This document shows, one piece after another, positions 1 to 10,946 of a stretch of DNA of 64,000 bases; within the stretch, counting starts at the first letter, position 1, and every line of letters starts with the position of its first letter. Origin of the DNA: Tubiluchus corallicola (taxonomy: Eukaryota > Priapulida > Priapulimorpha > Priapulimorphida > Tubiluchidae); assembly GCA_030141605.1 (NCBI GenBank), contig JAQGDQ010000392.1, positions 60,001-124,000 on the forward strand. Direction: 5' to 3'. The position numbers were made by a program, and so were the translations under genes. The notes below the pieces were generated by a model, which was not told the origin of the DNA, made no database searches, and worked only from the letters and a program-made list of their open reading frames with translations.

Positions 1-89
1 AGATCACTAATCAGGCTTTATCACAGCCTAAATTTTGGTATACAAAGCAGTTTTTGGACAATTGTAATAAGTAATTATATATACTGTAC

Positions 90-1312
90 CTGTTGTCCAG
101 AATCTGGTGGATATTCACTGGTCATCAGACAGATTATAAACTGGTTGCGAACATGTGCATTTCCGATCAAAAATATGCCACAAGTCTATAAGGGAAAAAG
201 ACTTCCTTCTAAAGTGTGAGAGTGAAAATTTCTTAGAATGCTGCAAATAATTATCCATCTGAGCATTGCCTCATACAAAAGCCAAACAGAGAAAAATCCG
301 TTACGCTATTAAAACAGTTTTGACATTATTATTTATTATAAAACACCTTAAGTTATGCACTTATTTTTGACCTACCTGCACCAAGTTACCTCTGCACTCT
401 TCTGGACCATGCTGACAGGTGAAAATCCATTCTACTCCGTTCCAGTATTCCTAGATGAAGAACAATCAATTTTGTGAACTGTCAGTTACGTATATCTTTA
501 TCATACAAACTCTTTCTTTTTTGTTGAATTTAGATAAATTATAAAATAACATGCAGTCAGACCTCATTATATTACCTAACCTACATGGGATTGCAAAAAA
601 GATGGAGTTAAGCAAGTTTTGCATTATAATAAGCCTTGACTGTAGCTACATTACCGAAGCTTTTCCATAAGGAACAAAATCAACAGTCACTATATTTGTC
701 CCTGCCAGTTGCTCATAGACGGGTTCCATCTGATTTCGGAAAAATCTCATAGTGTCCGGACAGAGTGACTCTATGAAAAGTTTCAGAGCCACAGGTTTCG
801 CATCGGTGAAACTCCACTGCCTGCATTGCGAAGAGACCTGCTCAAAGAAAGCAACGGATATCTGTTAATATACAGGTCTTATCCTGCACAGTGTATTACT
901 AAAATTTTCAAAAACTAAAGAAAGTAAGACACCAAAAAAAGATTTGGGCAAATCCATAACTGTCACGTCACGTCAAATGTATGAAAAAACACAAGTTTGG
1001 GACACATATTAACCTGCCAGTAAGGTGAGTGATAAAGCCTTTATGCCAGCTTTGTCTAATAAGTAGCTGGAGAACTGATAAGAGCAATTAATCACAAGTA
1101 TGTTAGTATATTCCTGATCACTCATCAGTGATCATAATCATCACACAGAACAATTAAATCTCTTATCAAACCTGACATTTGCGTTGTAACTCTGTTGAAC
1201 TGCACCAGAATTTTGAAGGCACGTTACAGTCCAAGTGTAAATCAGCAGATGAAGTGGTGAAGACGTATAAACACACAAGTAATGCTGTTAAGCGAAAATT
1301 CTGCAGAGCCAT
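90..1312 (-). CDS. GILT-like lysosomal thiol reductase, 5' four exons (3' end beyond window)
   Basis: Gamma-interferon-inducible lysosomal thiol reductase family: reduces protein disulfides in the endolysosomal lumen. Exons, in order of translation: 1312-1172, 837-655, 450-376, 185-90, all phase 0 and all GT-AG; together 165 residues. Residues 1 to about 24 are a signal peptide (MALQNFRLTALLVCLYVF...). A cysteine-rich pre-region follows, with FWCSS and then CQVSSQC across the first junction. The thioredoxin-like part has LFIESLCPDT (active site Cys73, Thr76) and VDFVPYGKAS. Exon 3 plus the first codons of exon 4 give the complete family signature CQHG-x2-EC-x2-N-x4-C. Exon 4 carries FIICLMTSEYPP. 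The C-terminal exon or exons lie left of position 1. The usual active site is CxxC; here the second Cys is Thr, as in some invertebrate GILT-like proteins, so disulfide reduction may be altered. Intron 1 holds nothing obvious; intron 2 holds a small TIR element. Confidence 0.93.
554..642. mobile_element. Short pogo/Tigger-like MITE
   Basis: About 89 bp with imperfect terminal inverted repeats: left end CAGTCAGACCTCATTATA, right end reading back as CAGTCAAGGCTTATTATA. It is followed by TA and preceded by TG, so the TA target duplication is damaged. The ends resemble the 186-bp element at 53921-54106. It lies in intron 2 of the GILT-like gene, close to the donor of exon 2. The family assignment rests only on TIR sequence and TA target. 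Confidence 0.55.
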
Positions 1313-2239
1313 TGCAGAAGTTTCAGCTGGCGTTGCCAAATACAATAACTAATCACATGGCTAAATGTAAGCAGACTTCTAGTGCCCTTTGGATTACGTG
1401 AGATACTTGTGAATACATTATACTACTTGGCAGGTAGACGAACTTAGTTTACTTATATAAGTGTTTGAATAGCTCACAGCAGAATGAAAAGAGGAGTGAA
1501 ATATCAATTGCTTTGTAGATTTAATCAGATGAACACGTTAACAGATTTAATCAGGAGGTACTAGACAAAATTGAGACATGCATTGTCTACACACCTTGGA
1601 ACATAATTTACTACATTCATTGTAAACTTGTCTTTTTACTAAAATGCAGGCTTGTCCTACACGTACCCTTAGGTCAACATAATAGGTCAAACTTTGTCAG
1701 GAGAAGCACAGAGAAGTAACAAACTTTCCAACCAGGCAGAAGAAAAGTACAATCAAGCAAAAGATCTTAATAAATACTGTTAAATGCTTCACCTCTGTAG
1801 GCTTATATATATATATATATATATATATTATTAATATTTGTAATTTTTTGCAACTCATAATATTGAAATTTGATGCTAAATAACAAAAAGCCAGATTTAG
1901 TTTTTATAACATTTATTTCTTAAAAAATAAATAATCAATCACTTTCATTATTTACAAATTACAATATAAAATGATACAAGATAAGGTAATGTTAAGGTAG
2001 GCCTATTATATGTCTAGTTACCTATCTAGTCTACACATACTTTAGTCTATAGTAGAACATAATCGGCAGTCAAGGCATCTAAATATAATTGTTTGATTCG
2101 GCAAGTTTAGGTTCAACGAAAATATTATATACACACAATCGGGTTATTTTCTTACATACATGATTATCAAAAGATTTTGCAGACAACATTACAATTACAC
2201 GATGGGATCTAAACTACAATATGACTATAATTCATTACA
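1313..2239. other. Intergenic: GILT upstream region and TIMM29 3' flank
   Basis: No coding sequence recognised. Contains a (TA)n tract at about 1805-1828. TTTATT at 1912-1917 (AATAAA on the minus strand) is a plausible poly(A) signal for TIMM29, about 330 bp past its stop. The GILT promoter must lie in the left part but shows no clear element. Confidence 0.5.
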
Positions 2240-4899
2240 TCAGCTATCAGGAAATTCATTTGGGTTTATATCAAAGTCTACCATAGCACGTTCAACTAAC
2301 CACCATCGCCCACAAAAACCAATGTCTACCACTCTATCGTGAAAATTCAACCACTGAGGTTTCAAACTTTTACAACGAGCTTCAAAAAGATCACACGACT
2401 TGTCGTAGTTGTCGATCCAAATTAGAGAGGCTATGCCGAGATTCAGCCGTCGTATCAAACCCTCATTGTAATAAGACAACAGCGCTTTTACGTGAGCTGC
2501 AGAAGAAGGATTACATATATTTTCACTCAACAGCAATACATCATTTGCTTCCAATAAAAGTTTGCTCCTAAACTCATGTTCAGTGGGATTAGTCAGAAAT
2601 GCATAGAAAGAAAAACCTATAGTTGCACAAATCGCAGTTGCTTTCAATGGATGTGCTTTTGAATCAGATACAATATCTTTTCCTACAGCGATGTAGTCAT
2701 CACGCACCAGTTTCAAGTAAGCAACTGAAAAAAAAAGAAAAACGTTAAACTGGGCCAGTAATTTTTGCTCATTTATTTTCTCAGTGATAGTCAAAATGAA
2801 AGCTGCTTCTTTGGGGCATTTCTTAAAACTACTAATAGGCCAGTTTTAGGCCTTATCTACACTTTCATACAGATTTATTTGCATAATGTCAGTGCAAAGT
2901 GCGAGCAATCAGAAATTCATTCATTCATCACAAAATAACTCAAGAATAACTGAAGATGTAAATAGATCATCTTAGTTAAAACTGGTCATTTACACTGAAC
3001 AACGAATTATTCAGAATCATTTTTACCCTTAATTTCAGCTATTTTTACTAATTTTCAATTTAGATCATCTGTCGTAGAACGATTACTAACTAACGTTTTA
3101 TTATTCAAAACATAATCTTCAATATTAAAAGTACCAGAAAATATAGGAATGCTTAGAAAACAGCAGTTCAGATAGTACAGTTTCAGGACCCAAAATGTTT
3201 GGAAAATCATTTAAAGTAAGTTTGGATCAAATCAACTTGCTTAATTTTACAACAAATGCAAATTCACACAAAGTTGTTAATTTTTAAATCCAGTTACATT
3301 AATTTGTGCCCACACTCCCAGTTGTTTTTACTGGAATTGTACACACAATAACAACAGTACACAGAAGAGAAAAGAAACAAAAAATCTATAGCAATGCAAT
3401 TAACAAAATGTGTAATTAGGCTCAGTATTAATTTCCTATTTAAAATTTATCTATGCTTATATAGCTCTACAGGCTATAGTAGATCAACACAACTTGCAGG
3501 CGTACAAGGGCTAGCCCAAGTAGGACATGTCGTACATGGGCTGCCCAAGTAGGACACTAGAGACAGGTTGCGAATTGAGTGCATACTGGCACCATCCGCT
3601 GTCCTTGTTTATGTAATAATAATAATTAAAAACGTCAATACACGTTGAATAATTTATTATACATTTGATAAAATAAAAGAATTTTATTCTGAGCTAGAAG
3701 AATTAATATTTGCCAATATTAATCTTCTTTGAAGTGAAATAAGTGCACTTTTTAAGCGATTCCAACGTTTGCTTAAGGTATATCGTTTTTTATTTTGTCT
3801 TGTTTCACAGACAGGCGATCCTTTTCACTCCTTCTTGGACAAATAATTGTTCTCTATTAGGAAAACGGGTTAGCGAGTTATGTGTCCTACATAGTATCTC
3901 TCTTTAAAGCATTAGATACTTAGTTTATGTTATGATGATATTAATGGAACTAATAATAATGGAGATATTGTTGTAAAAAAATACATTTGTAAATTGTCAA
4001 GGACTATCTATCGGTATTATAAAGTTACTTTTTTTCTAAAACAAATTTAGTTTTATGTTTTATTATGTCATAAATCTCGATTCTCGACAGAAATCGCTAG
4101 TGTCCTATTTGGGCTGCCCATGTACGACACTGCTTTTCTGCAAATTTAGCAAATGTGTTTTATCGGAAGTGTCCTACTTCGGCTAGTGGGTTACTCGGCG
4201 CCCTACATCCTCGTCTTTATCAACACAGAATAATTCTTTATGACAAGAATAGTGACAATGATTAAAAAAAAATCACACAAATAAATACAAGAAAAAAGAA
4301 AGAAATGGCATCAAGTTTCAAACTACCACTGTAGTTCTACAAGAACTACTAACTAATGTTTGGCAGTCTTTAGTTCATATTATTAAAAAAATTTAATTTA
4401 ATATAATATAATACAATTTTCCTATTTATAAAATTAGTTTAGTAGTTTTAGAAAATTCTTATGATGTTTTTCTTTCCTCTCTGTTCTGCCTTTTTTGCCC
4501 AACTGAAGAACTAGTGTTAGTTTGGTGTTTCAAACGTTGTACCCTTTCTTTTTCGTTGTTTTTGTATGTTTCATTCAGTGACTTTATTATAACACTCAAT
4601 AGTAAAAAAATTATGATTAACTGAATGTCTTAAATGGTGAGTTGAACACTCAGTGGCTTCGTATTTCAAAATGAACTCCGTTACGTGAGCAACCTACGCA
4701 AGCCTCCCTAGATGTCCCAGCTCCTTTGAAATGTGAATTCTAGGAGTTTTGGCGAGAAAAAGACGTTATATGGTAAAGGTAAAAAAAGGATAGTCGTTAT
4801 AACACTCTAGAAAAGCATCTTACATATTCGTTGAATTCTGCCACCCTTGAATCTGTCAGTAAAACGCAAAAATCCAGGAAATTTGTTCAGAAAATTCAT
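2240..4899 (-). CDS. TIMM29: TIMM29, mitochondrial inner-membrane TIM22-complex subunit
   Basis: TIMM29 is a metazoan subunit of the TIM22 carrier translocase, which inserts multipass carriers into the mitochondrial inner membrane. Exons: 4899-4824 (25 codons plus 1 nt) and 2724-2240; the split codon gives Phe26. The join yields a 186-residue protein. The N-terminus is short and basic (MNFLNKFPGFLRFTDRFKGG), fitting a mitochondrial presequence. Recognised family segments: LVRDDY near residues 31-36, a hydrophobic stretch ATIGFSFYAFL near 54-66, RRLNLGIASLIW, LFEARCKSLKPQW, and FHDRVVDIGFCGRWW followed by FDINPNEF. The protein stops right after this motif, whereas human TIMM29 (about 260 residues) continues for some 70 more. 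Exon 1 was chosen because its GTAAGA donor leaves exactly the one base that exon 2 needs. An in-frame ATG at 2792-2794 reads through the acceptor and is less likely as the start. Confidence 0.9.
3498..4203. mobile_element. Foldback/TIR DNA transposon with nested inverted repeats (non-autonomous)
   Basis: A unit at 3529-3559 (GTCGTACATGGGCTGCCCAA, continuing to GGACACTAG) recurs inverted at 4097-4128 with few mismatches. An outer pair, near 3505-3527 (GGGCTAGCCCAAGTAGGACA) and 4160-4190 (TGTCCTACTTCGGCTAGTGGG), is also inverted. Each end therefore carries two related copies of the motif that includes AGTAGGACA. The roughly 550-bp interior is AT-rich and non-coding. It lies in the TIMM29 intron. 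Superfamily unknown; exact ends and target duplication are not clear. Confidence 0.7.
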
Positions 4900-6609
4900 T
4901 TTAACACCACGTGCGACCACCATACATACATTCGTGAGAGCGCCATCTACAGGGCGAACTCAAAAATATTTTATTTTAAATTGCCTAAAGTTCATACACG
5001 GGCTCGCGTACACTTTTCACTATAATTATTACAATAGTTATACAATAGGCATCAATTCAATTACACTCCAAGAAGGCAGTTTTTAAATGCGTTCCTTCTC
5101 TGTTTAGAGCCTCACATGGACATTTAAATTTTATTTTCCACCTAAAACAAGTTGGGAATCATTGTTCTGTTACATACAAAAATCTCCGAAAAAAAATATT
5201 ATTAGCTAACATGATTTTTACAACAGAATTTGAATTAATAATGTAAGATTCATTTCTTCTGTGAGTCCATCAAAGCACTGCCTCAGCTTACTCAAGCTTA
5301 TATACATTACAGACTTGTAAAACACTGCAGTGATAGTCTGATAATGTTAAAATTTCTATACATTCATTTAATTTTTGCCCAACTTTAATTCCAGCTTTTT
5401 TCAATAGTATAATAATTGTAATATTTATATCTCTCAAATTGCTACTGCTGTATAGTTATTGTAAACTTGTTGTGTAAATACTTTTATCCATAATCACCAA
5501 AACTGATCATTTTAAATCAAAGGAAAATTTACAAAATTCTAAAAATCTAAAGATTTAATATCCGAGTGTCATGGTTTACAGGCTAAATACAGACTAAAAT
5601 GCACCAGAACTGGCTGAAGGCCATCAAATTAATCAGGCTTAACAAAAATCTTTAGTACCTTGCACTTCAGCAATTTTAATCAAACTAAAATTAATTAACC
5701 AAACGGTTCTAGTTAATTAACTAATTGCTACAATTTTTTTTATTTTGTGACATGCTATTCAAATCAGTTTAAAATTAATGAATTAAATAATTTTACTTAA
5801 TTTACTAATTAAAAATTGCCACAACTTTGTTTGTTGTATCAAGGACATACTAGCTAATCATACTACCATATTTAACTCGAATGAGTCACGGGAACATGCA
5901 ATTTAGATCAACTTAAAATTTATTAATTAAACAGCTTTAATTAATTAACTAAATAACAAACTGCCATAATTTTTCTGTTTCGAACCAAAAATATATAGGA
6001 TATATCATCACACCAAATTTCAACTTAATTGGTTAAATATTCTGTATTTATTTTAATTCATTTGGAGTTAAAAAGATGAAAAAGTGTGATGGACAGAGTG
6101 AATGAATGACTGACTAACAGATTTTTTTCTAAGAACCGAGCAATAAACTAAAAATATAATATAGTTTGAAGCTTTAGCTAAAACAGATGAATGTTGATTT
6201 GTATTTCCTAAAAAATGAAGTGCAGTCAGTACTATATTTGAGGAAGAAAATAACTTAGCCAGGTAAAACGTTGCTTAATTAACGTTAAATTCAACGTACT
6301 TTATGAAATAATATAGGTTTACTTTCTGATATTTTTACTCTTTACCTTTACTAAAATGTAAGAAAAACTCGACCACAAGTACAGAAAAACAAAGAAAAAC
6401 AGAACTCATGTGACACTTGCATTTTAAAATATTTACTCTGCTGCAGGTTTGTTGAACATGGGCACCTTAAAGTTTTTACATTGTGCCTTTATTTGCTAAT
6501 TGACTTTATATCCATGTTTTATTTTTTACTTAACTTCATATCTTTATTTGCAAAACAGTATAACATGTTAAGTATAAATACAAAAAAGTAAGTACTTACA
6601 TATGGAAAG
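4900..6609. other. Intergenic: TIMM29 upstream / COMMD1 3' flank, with TTAATTA-rich repeats
   Basis: No gene recognised. From about 5570 to 6130 the DNA is dominated by short TTAATTAA/TTAATTA words and looks like a degenerate dispersed repeat. TTTATT at 6517-6522 and 6543-6548 are candidate poly(A) signals (minus strand) 70-100 bp past the COMMD1 stop. Confidence 0.45.
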
Positions 6610-9600
6610 TTATGATGATAATGATGACGATGACGATGATTGAAAGTCTCCTATACTTCTTTCAATATCTTGTAAATTAGTTAGAATCATTGATAGCTTG
6701 GCTTCATCAACTTCAAATTGTAAACTTTCAACCTAAAACAAAAAATAGTTGAATTGGAAACACTGTAGCTTAGCCTAAATAAACAAATAATCCAAGTGTG
6801 AAATGGTTTAATACAGTAACATGGAGTACAAAGTTTACAGGGCATTGCAATTCAGTGACGTGCAGTATGTAGTCTACAGTGCAATGCAATGCAGCGACGT
6901 GCAGTACATAGTCTACAGTGCAATGCAATGCAGTGACGTGTAGTACATAGTCTACAGTGCAATGCAATGCAGTGACGTGCATCACGTAGTCTACAATGCA
7001 ATGCAATACAGTTATTGAATTGGCATTCACAATTTTGGTTGCCATACCAAGTAAAACCATCCACCTTGGCTACTTAACTCAAGGCACCTCAAGGTAGTCC
7101 ACAAGTTAATATTAGAAAGACAAACCAGCAGGCAATGAATTAACTGAGAATGAAATACAATGTTAAATTACAGAAAACATGGAACTTAAAAGCGAAGAAA
7201 AGGGAATTTGGAAGTATGTCTCTAAAACTTCATACAAATTAATATTATTTCGCATTTAGCTTATCTGCTTAAAGTACTTATGTAAGTGAGAAAAAATTAT
7301 CAATAAGCCAGTACAACATCACTGTTTCACCAAAAAACACATCACTGATCTTATGAATAAGATAAAGTAATTTACACTTGTTTAATTAATGAAGAGTGAG
7401 CAACGAATATTCCGATTATTTTTTCCCAAAGTTATCTAAATTTGTTTCAAAAGACTTGCTATTAAAATAGTTGTGCTGAAACGGGTAGGATTCTAAATTT
7501 TCAAGTTCTGCAGCAAACTTTACTGCTAATAGTAGTTCTGTGTAATAAGACAGCATGTGGGTTAGGGGTAAGGATTCTCAAACAGAAAGTGAACTCAATT
7601 CAAATCGAATCAAATTTGTTTTTCAACTTGAATCAAACCGAATTTTGAGATTTTGAATATGAATCGAGTTCGAATTCCGTTGCCAAGAATCCGTAATAAA
7701 AAGCGGTCTCACAAAGATCATGTACAATACTCGATTTTATTCTGCAGTAAAAACACTAATATTTTGTCTAAAAATTGTGCACAGAAATCACAGCCAAATT
7801 GTGCACACTGTTTCAAATGTTTAATGATAAAGAACATATGAAGTTAATAATTTTATGAATGTAATAATAATTTAAATTTCAAATCTAATTTAAACTAGAA
7901 AAACTCATTTTAATCGAATTCGAACATTCCAAATAAATTAGAATGTTCCAACTCGAATGTTTGATGCTCACCCCTAGTGTGGTTGATACATGATTTTTTT
8001 AGCTTTATGTAAGAATTGTGTTCTGTTGTGCTTTAATAAATGGATGGTAAAACAGAAGTTCTACCTTATTTGGATCGAGGCTGTTTTCCAGTTCTAGCTG
8101 AACAATGGCTGAAGGTGAATTAATCTGCTCTGAATTTTTTGACTTGATCTTAACATCAGTTCTCCATGTCATTCCCTTAAGTTTGCTAGTCCACTGTGTT
8201 TGCTGGACCACGCTTTTATGTATTCTATAAAAAAACATGATAAACAACAACATCAGTTGTAATTCTAAATTCTCAAAATGCTATATAATAGTATGACAGT
8301 AAAAAATTCACAATCCAGGTTCTGATTTTATAATTTTCAATTACAAATATCATAAAAAAGCAATATATGAAAAAGGTGCAATTCGCTCTGAGTTCGGTTA
8401 AACGAAGTAGTAGTTTTTTTTCCAAAAGATTAGCATAAAATAAATAATGAGTTTTACTGGCTGAAAATTTTCCCACACCCTTTAAACTAAAAAACAATAA
8501 ACAGTAAACAAACTATAGCACATAAACCCTTTGTAAATTTAATTTACCATTTCATAAAGCAAGCAATAAGCAAAATCAGTAAAAACATATTAGGTTGCAA
8601 TTTAATCTACATAGACGATGTTTTAGGTAGCGTGACTCGCACATTTGCCATCATTTTTGTGCAACTTTTACAAATTCTCATAGGCAATAAAGGTATGCGA
8701 TGAGCACAAATTTCCCGATGGTGCATTCTGGTCATATCCATGACAAGGTTTACACAGCTGGTGTTTTTGGCCACATTTGGCAATTTCTCCTTTTGTCACA
8801 GGACTTTGAATGAGATCGCACATAAGTTCTCACCCATCATCTAGCAGCTGCTGTGCTCAATGTTTTGCAATCTTGAATAACACATGCTGATTAAAACAAC
8901 ATTTTATTGACACTAAATATCCGGTCCTTATTGTAATTCCTCGCATTCAGCTGGCTCAGAATCTCATTGGATCCTTCCTCCTTTCACTTCAGAGGGAGGG
9001 TTATTGTACGACACCCATTGGTCAAATTGATAACACCTTTGCTTGTTAATGACAAAGTCAACAAACGTGTTAGTAAAAATGAACACATACTCAAGAACAA
9101 ACAAACTACAGGGTACTTCCCTCAATAAATCCACCTAGGTGCAACACTGGATTTGTAAGACGAAGAGACTTATGAAGTGGTGTTTTCTGTATTGTTACAG
9201 TGTGTATTGTTTATTTACGGAGCCGAGCACTCAGTAAACGGTTGCAAAATGTTTTTCAGTAAAATGCAATAATTTATAGCATTCATATAATTAAAGCAAC
9301 TCGAGTAAATTATGTATTGTTTACAACATGGTGCTTTACATGTGAAAAACTATTTGCCAAGTCAAAAAATACAATACATGTAAATTTAATATCAGCAATG
9401 ATGCAGCAGTCATTTATTTTAGTCACTGATATTCTCACATGCAACGGTTATTAGTCAGAAACAGTGTGTTAGTTTAATGTATTTAAAGGGAGATCTGGTT
9501 TTGTGTTTGACTAATCTTTCTGCATTGTAATGTGTAAATTATACCTCTAAAAACAAAAATTTAAGTGTACAAAATGCAAGGGTGTACAACTTTCTTAGAA

Positions 9601-10946
9601 CAAAGATGATGAGATCTAGTTCACATTAAAATGGAGGACAAGCGTATAGTCTTATGTCACAGTTTTGTATTCGTTGCAGCGCGCAAGGTGAATTTGTAAA
9701 GCTAATTTTGGATTCAACAACTTGCGCATTTTACTAGGCTAAAGCATTATACAGTTACCTTCTGCCCATAGTGGCCACAATAAGCGATTGAATTTATTAT
9801 CCATGGATTTATTCAGCAGATTCTACAGTATAAGACTAACCAGAACAAGAAAATTTTAAAATAAGCTAGGGGATTGGATCAATAATATCCATTGAATCAC
9901 GAAAACAAAAGTAACAAACTTGTTTCTCTGCTGTTTCCAGAAGCGCATGAAAACTTCAGCCTGGTTTTCAGTTATTCCTCCATCTTTTTTGCTTGTCTGA
10001 GAAGTGAGAAATGCTTGCAGTTGTTTTGAGTCCATGTCACTAGTAGCAATGCTCTGTGGAAATACAAATCTTGCAAATTCTAAGCATCAGCATCACAAAT
10101 CTACTGTCTGTTGTAAAAGCTATATTAGCATGTTATAGATATTATGCACTAGTGCAATAGATATTATGCACTACATAACTATAACTATATGTCACTATAG
10201 CTATATAGAGCATATGTCATTATATATATATATATATATATTCAAAACATGTTTTTGAAATAATTTGTTTTCGAAGTAAGCTATAATATGTCCAGAATTT
10301 CTACACGACCTACAGAATTACCGGCAGTATAATGCTATTACTAGTCCTGTTAGCAATATCAGTAAAGTTTATTTTTATTTTCCAGTGCTAACATTCTCAT
10401 GCTGTTTAACAACCAGCTCTTTATATTGGTCGACTGACCTCCTGATAGACAGGACAAGTATAATATAGTTTTTTGGTGTGTAACTGTTAGCTCATTTGTG
10501 TTTTTTATTTACATTTGCATAATTATATATTCACTAAGTTCACTTATTGTTCGCTTGGATGCAATTTATTTGTTTCAAAACATAAAGTTTTGAACAAGAA
10601 CAGCAGCCTTCACAATTGTTTGTCAGGAATATCTTGTAGAACAGCCTGAGCTGCCGGGCATTTTTCCAATAGAAAAACCGGCTCCAACAAAAAATTTAAG
10701 AAGCAGAAAGAGATCAATTTAATATAAAAATTTAAAGTTAGAAGTGTGATGATAACATTGGTTTATACAAACCTTCAGGACAAATCTAGTCTTTGTTATT
10801 AATGTCTTAAATGCATCTTTTTCCATATCTGGATAAACATGCTGTTTAAGAACATCTTCTGTCACATCTTCTTCATGGTAATAATCAATTTTAACAATTC
10901 CATTTAGGAGAGCTTGGAAATGTTTCGAACTTTCTTCTTCCGACAT
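6610..10946 (-). CDS. COMMD1: COMMD1, COMM domain-containing protein
   Basis: COMMD1 is part of the COMMD/CCDC22/CCDC93 (Commander) endosomal recycling complex and in vertebrates also limits NF-kB and affects copper transport. Exons: 10946-10773, 10053-9920, 8224-8065, 6732-6610; 196 residues (human 190). The all-helical N-terminal half comes from exons 1-2 (MSEEESSKHFQALLNG..., then SDMDSKQLQAFLTSQTSKKD, FMRFWKQ). The COMM domain spans exons 3-4: WTSKLKGMTWRTDVKIKSKN, INSPSAIVQLELENS, then VESLQFEVDEAKLSMILTNL. Phases agree at all junctions (0, 2, 0). The protein ends in a low-complexity serine-rich tail (about 9 residues after DFQ) encoded by an imperfect trinucleotide run. The start is the first Met of the exon and matches the family N-terminus. 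Intron 3 holds a 39-bp tandem array and a hAT MITE; intron 1 holds a dispersed repeat. Confidence 0.95.
6814..7008. repeat. Tandem repeat, five 39-bp units
   Basis: Five units of 39 bp (6814-6852, 6853-6891, 6892-6930, 6931-6969, 6970-7008). The first and last are the most diverged; consensus begins CAGTGACGTGCAGTACATAG and ends CAGTGCAATGCAATG. Because 39 is divisible by three, the array is open in some frames, but it lies inside COMMD1 intron 3 and is not coding. Confidence 0.93.
7563..7976. mobile_element. hAT-type MITE, 414 bp, with 8-bp target duplication
   Basis: Left end TAGGGGTAAGGATTCTCAAA; right end reads back as TAGGGGTGAGCATCAAACAT. Flanks ATGTGGGT (7555-7562) and GTGTGGTT (7977-7984) match at 6 of 8 positions, as expected for a worn 8-bp hAT duplication. 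Sub-terminal TCGAATTCGAAC-type words occur in both halves. No transposase. In COMMD1 intron 3. Confidence 0.75.
10201..10242. repeat. AT microsatellite
   Basis: CTATATAG-type words followed by an uninterrupted (TA)n tract, inside COMMD1 intron 1. Confidence 0.7.
10453..10670 (+). repeat. Dispersed repeat, copy A (related to 12129-12345)
   Basis: Shares long collinear stretches with 12129-12345, for example ACAAGTATAATATAG against ACAATATAGTG, TTCACTAAGTTCA, and TTTGTCAGGAATATCTTGTA against TTTGTCAGAATATCTTGTA. Same orientation. Copy B follows a LINE-like coding remnant, so this may be a 5'-truncated LINE tail. In COMMD1 intron 1. Confidence 0.7.

Noticed and set aside
1805-1828. (TA)n tract as possible origin or regulatory element
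   Set aside because: Ordinary microsatellite; similar tracts occur at several other places in the window.
2725-2794. Alternative TIMM29 start MTITEKINEQ
   Set aside because: It reads through a strong polypyrimidine-AG acceptor; the upstream exon 4824-4899 gives the exact phase and a basic presequence.
4831-5086. Two plus-strand open frames
   Set aside because: They lie opposite TIMM29 exon 1 and its upstream region; the minus-strand model has correct phase and family match.
6770-7064. Repeated VDYVLHVTALHCT-type protein on the minus strand
   Set aside because: Product of the 39-bp tandem array in COMMD1 intron 3; no start context or splice links.
8640-8830. Cysteine-containing minus-strand reading (KCGQKHQLCKPCHG) in COMMD1 intron 2
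   Set aside because: Resembles a zinc-binding fragment but is short, bounded by stops, and has no splice sites linking it to a gene; perhaps an old transposon piece.
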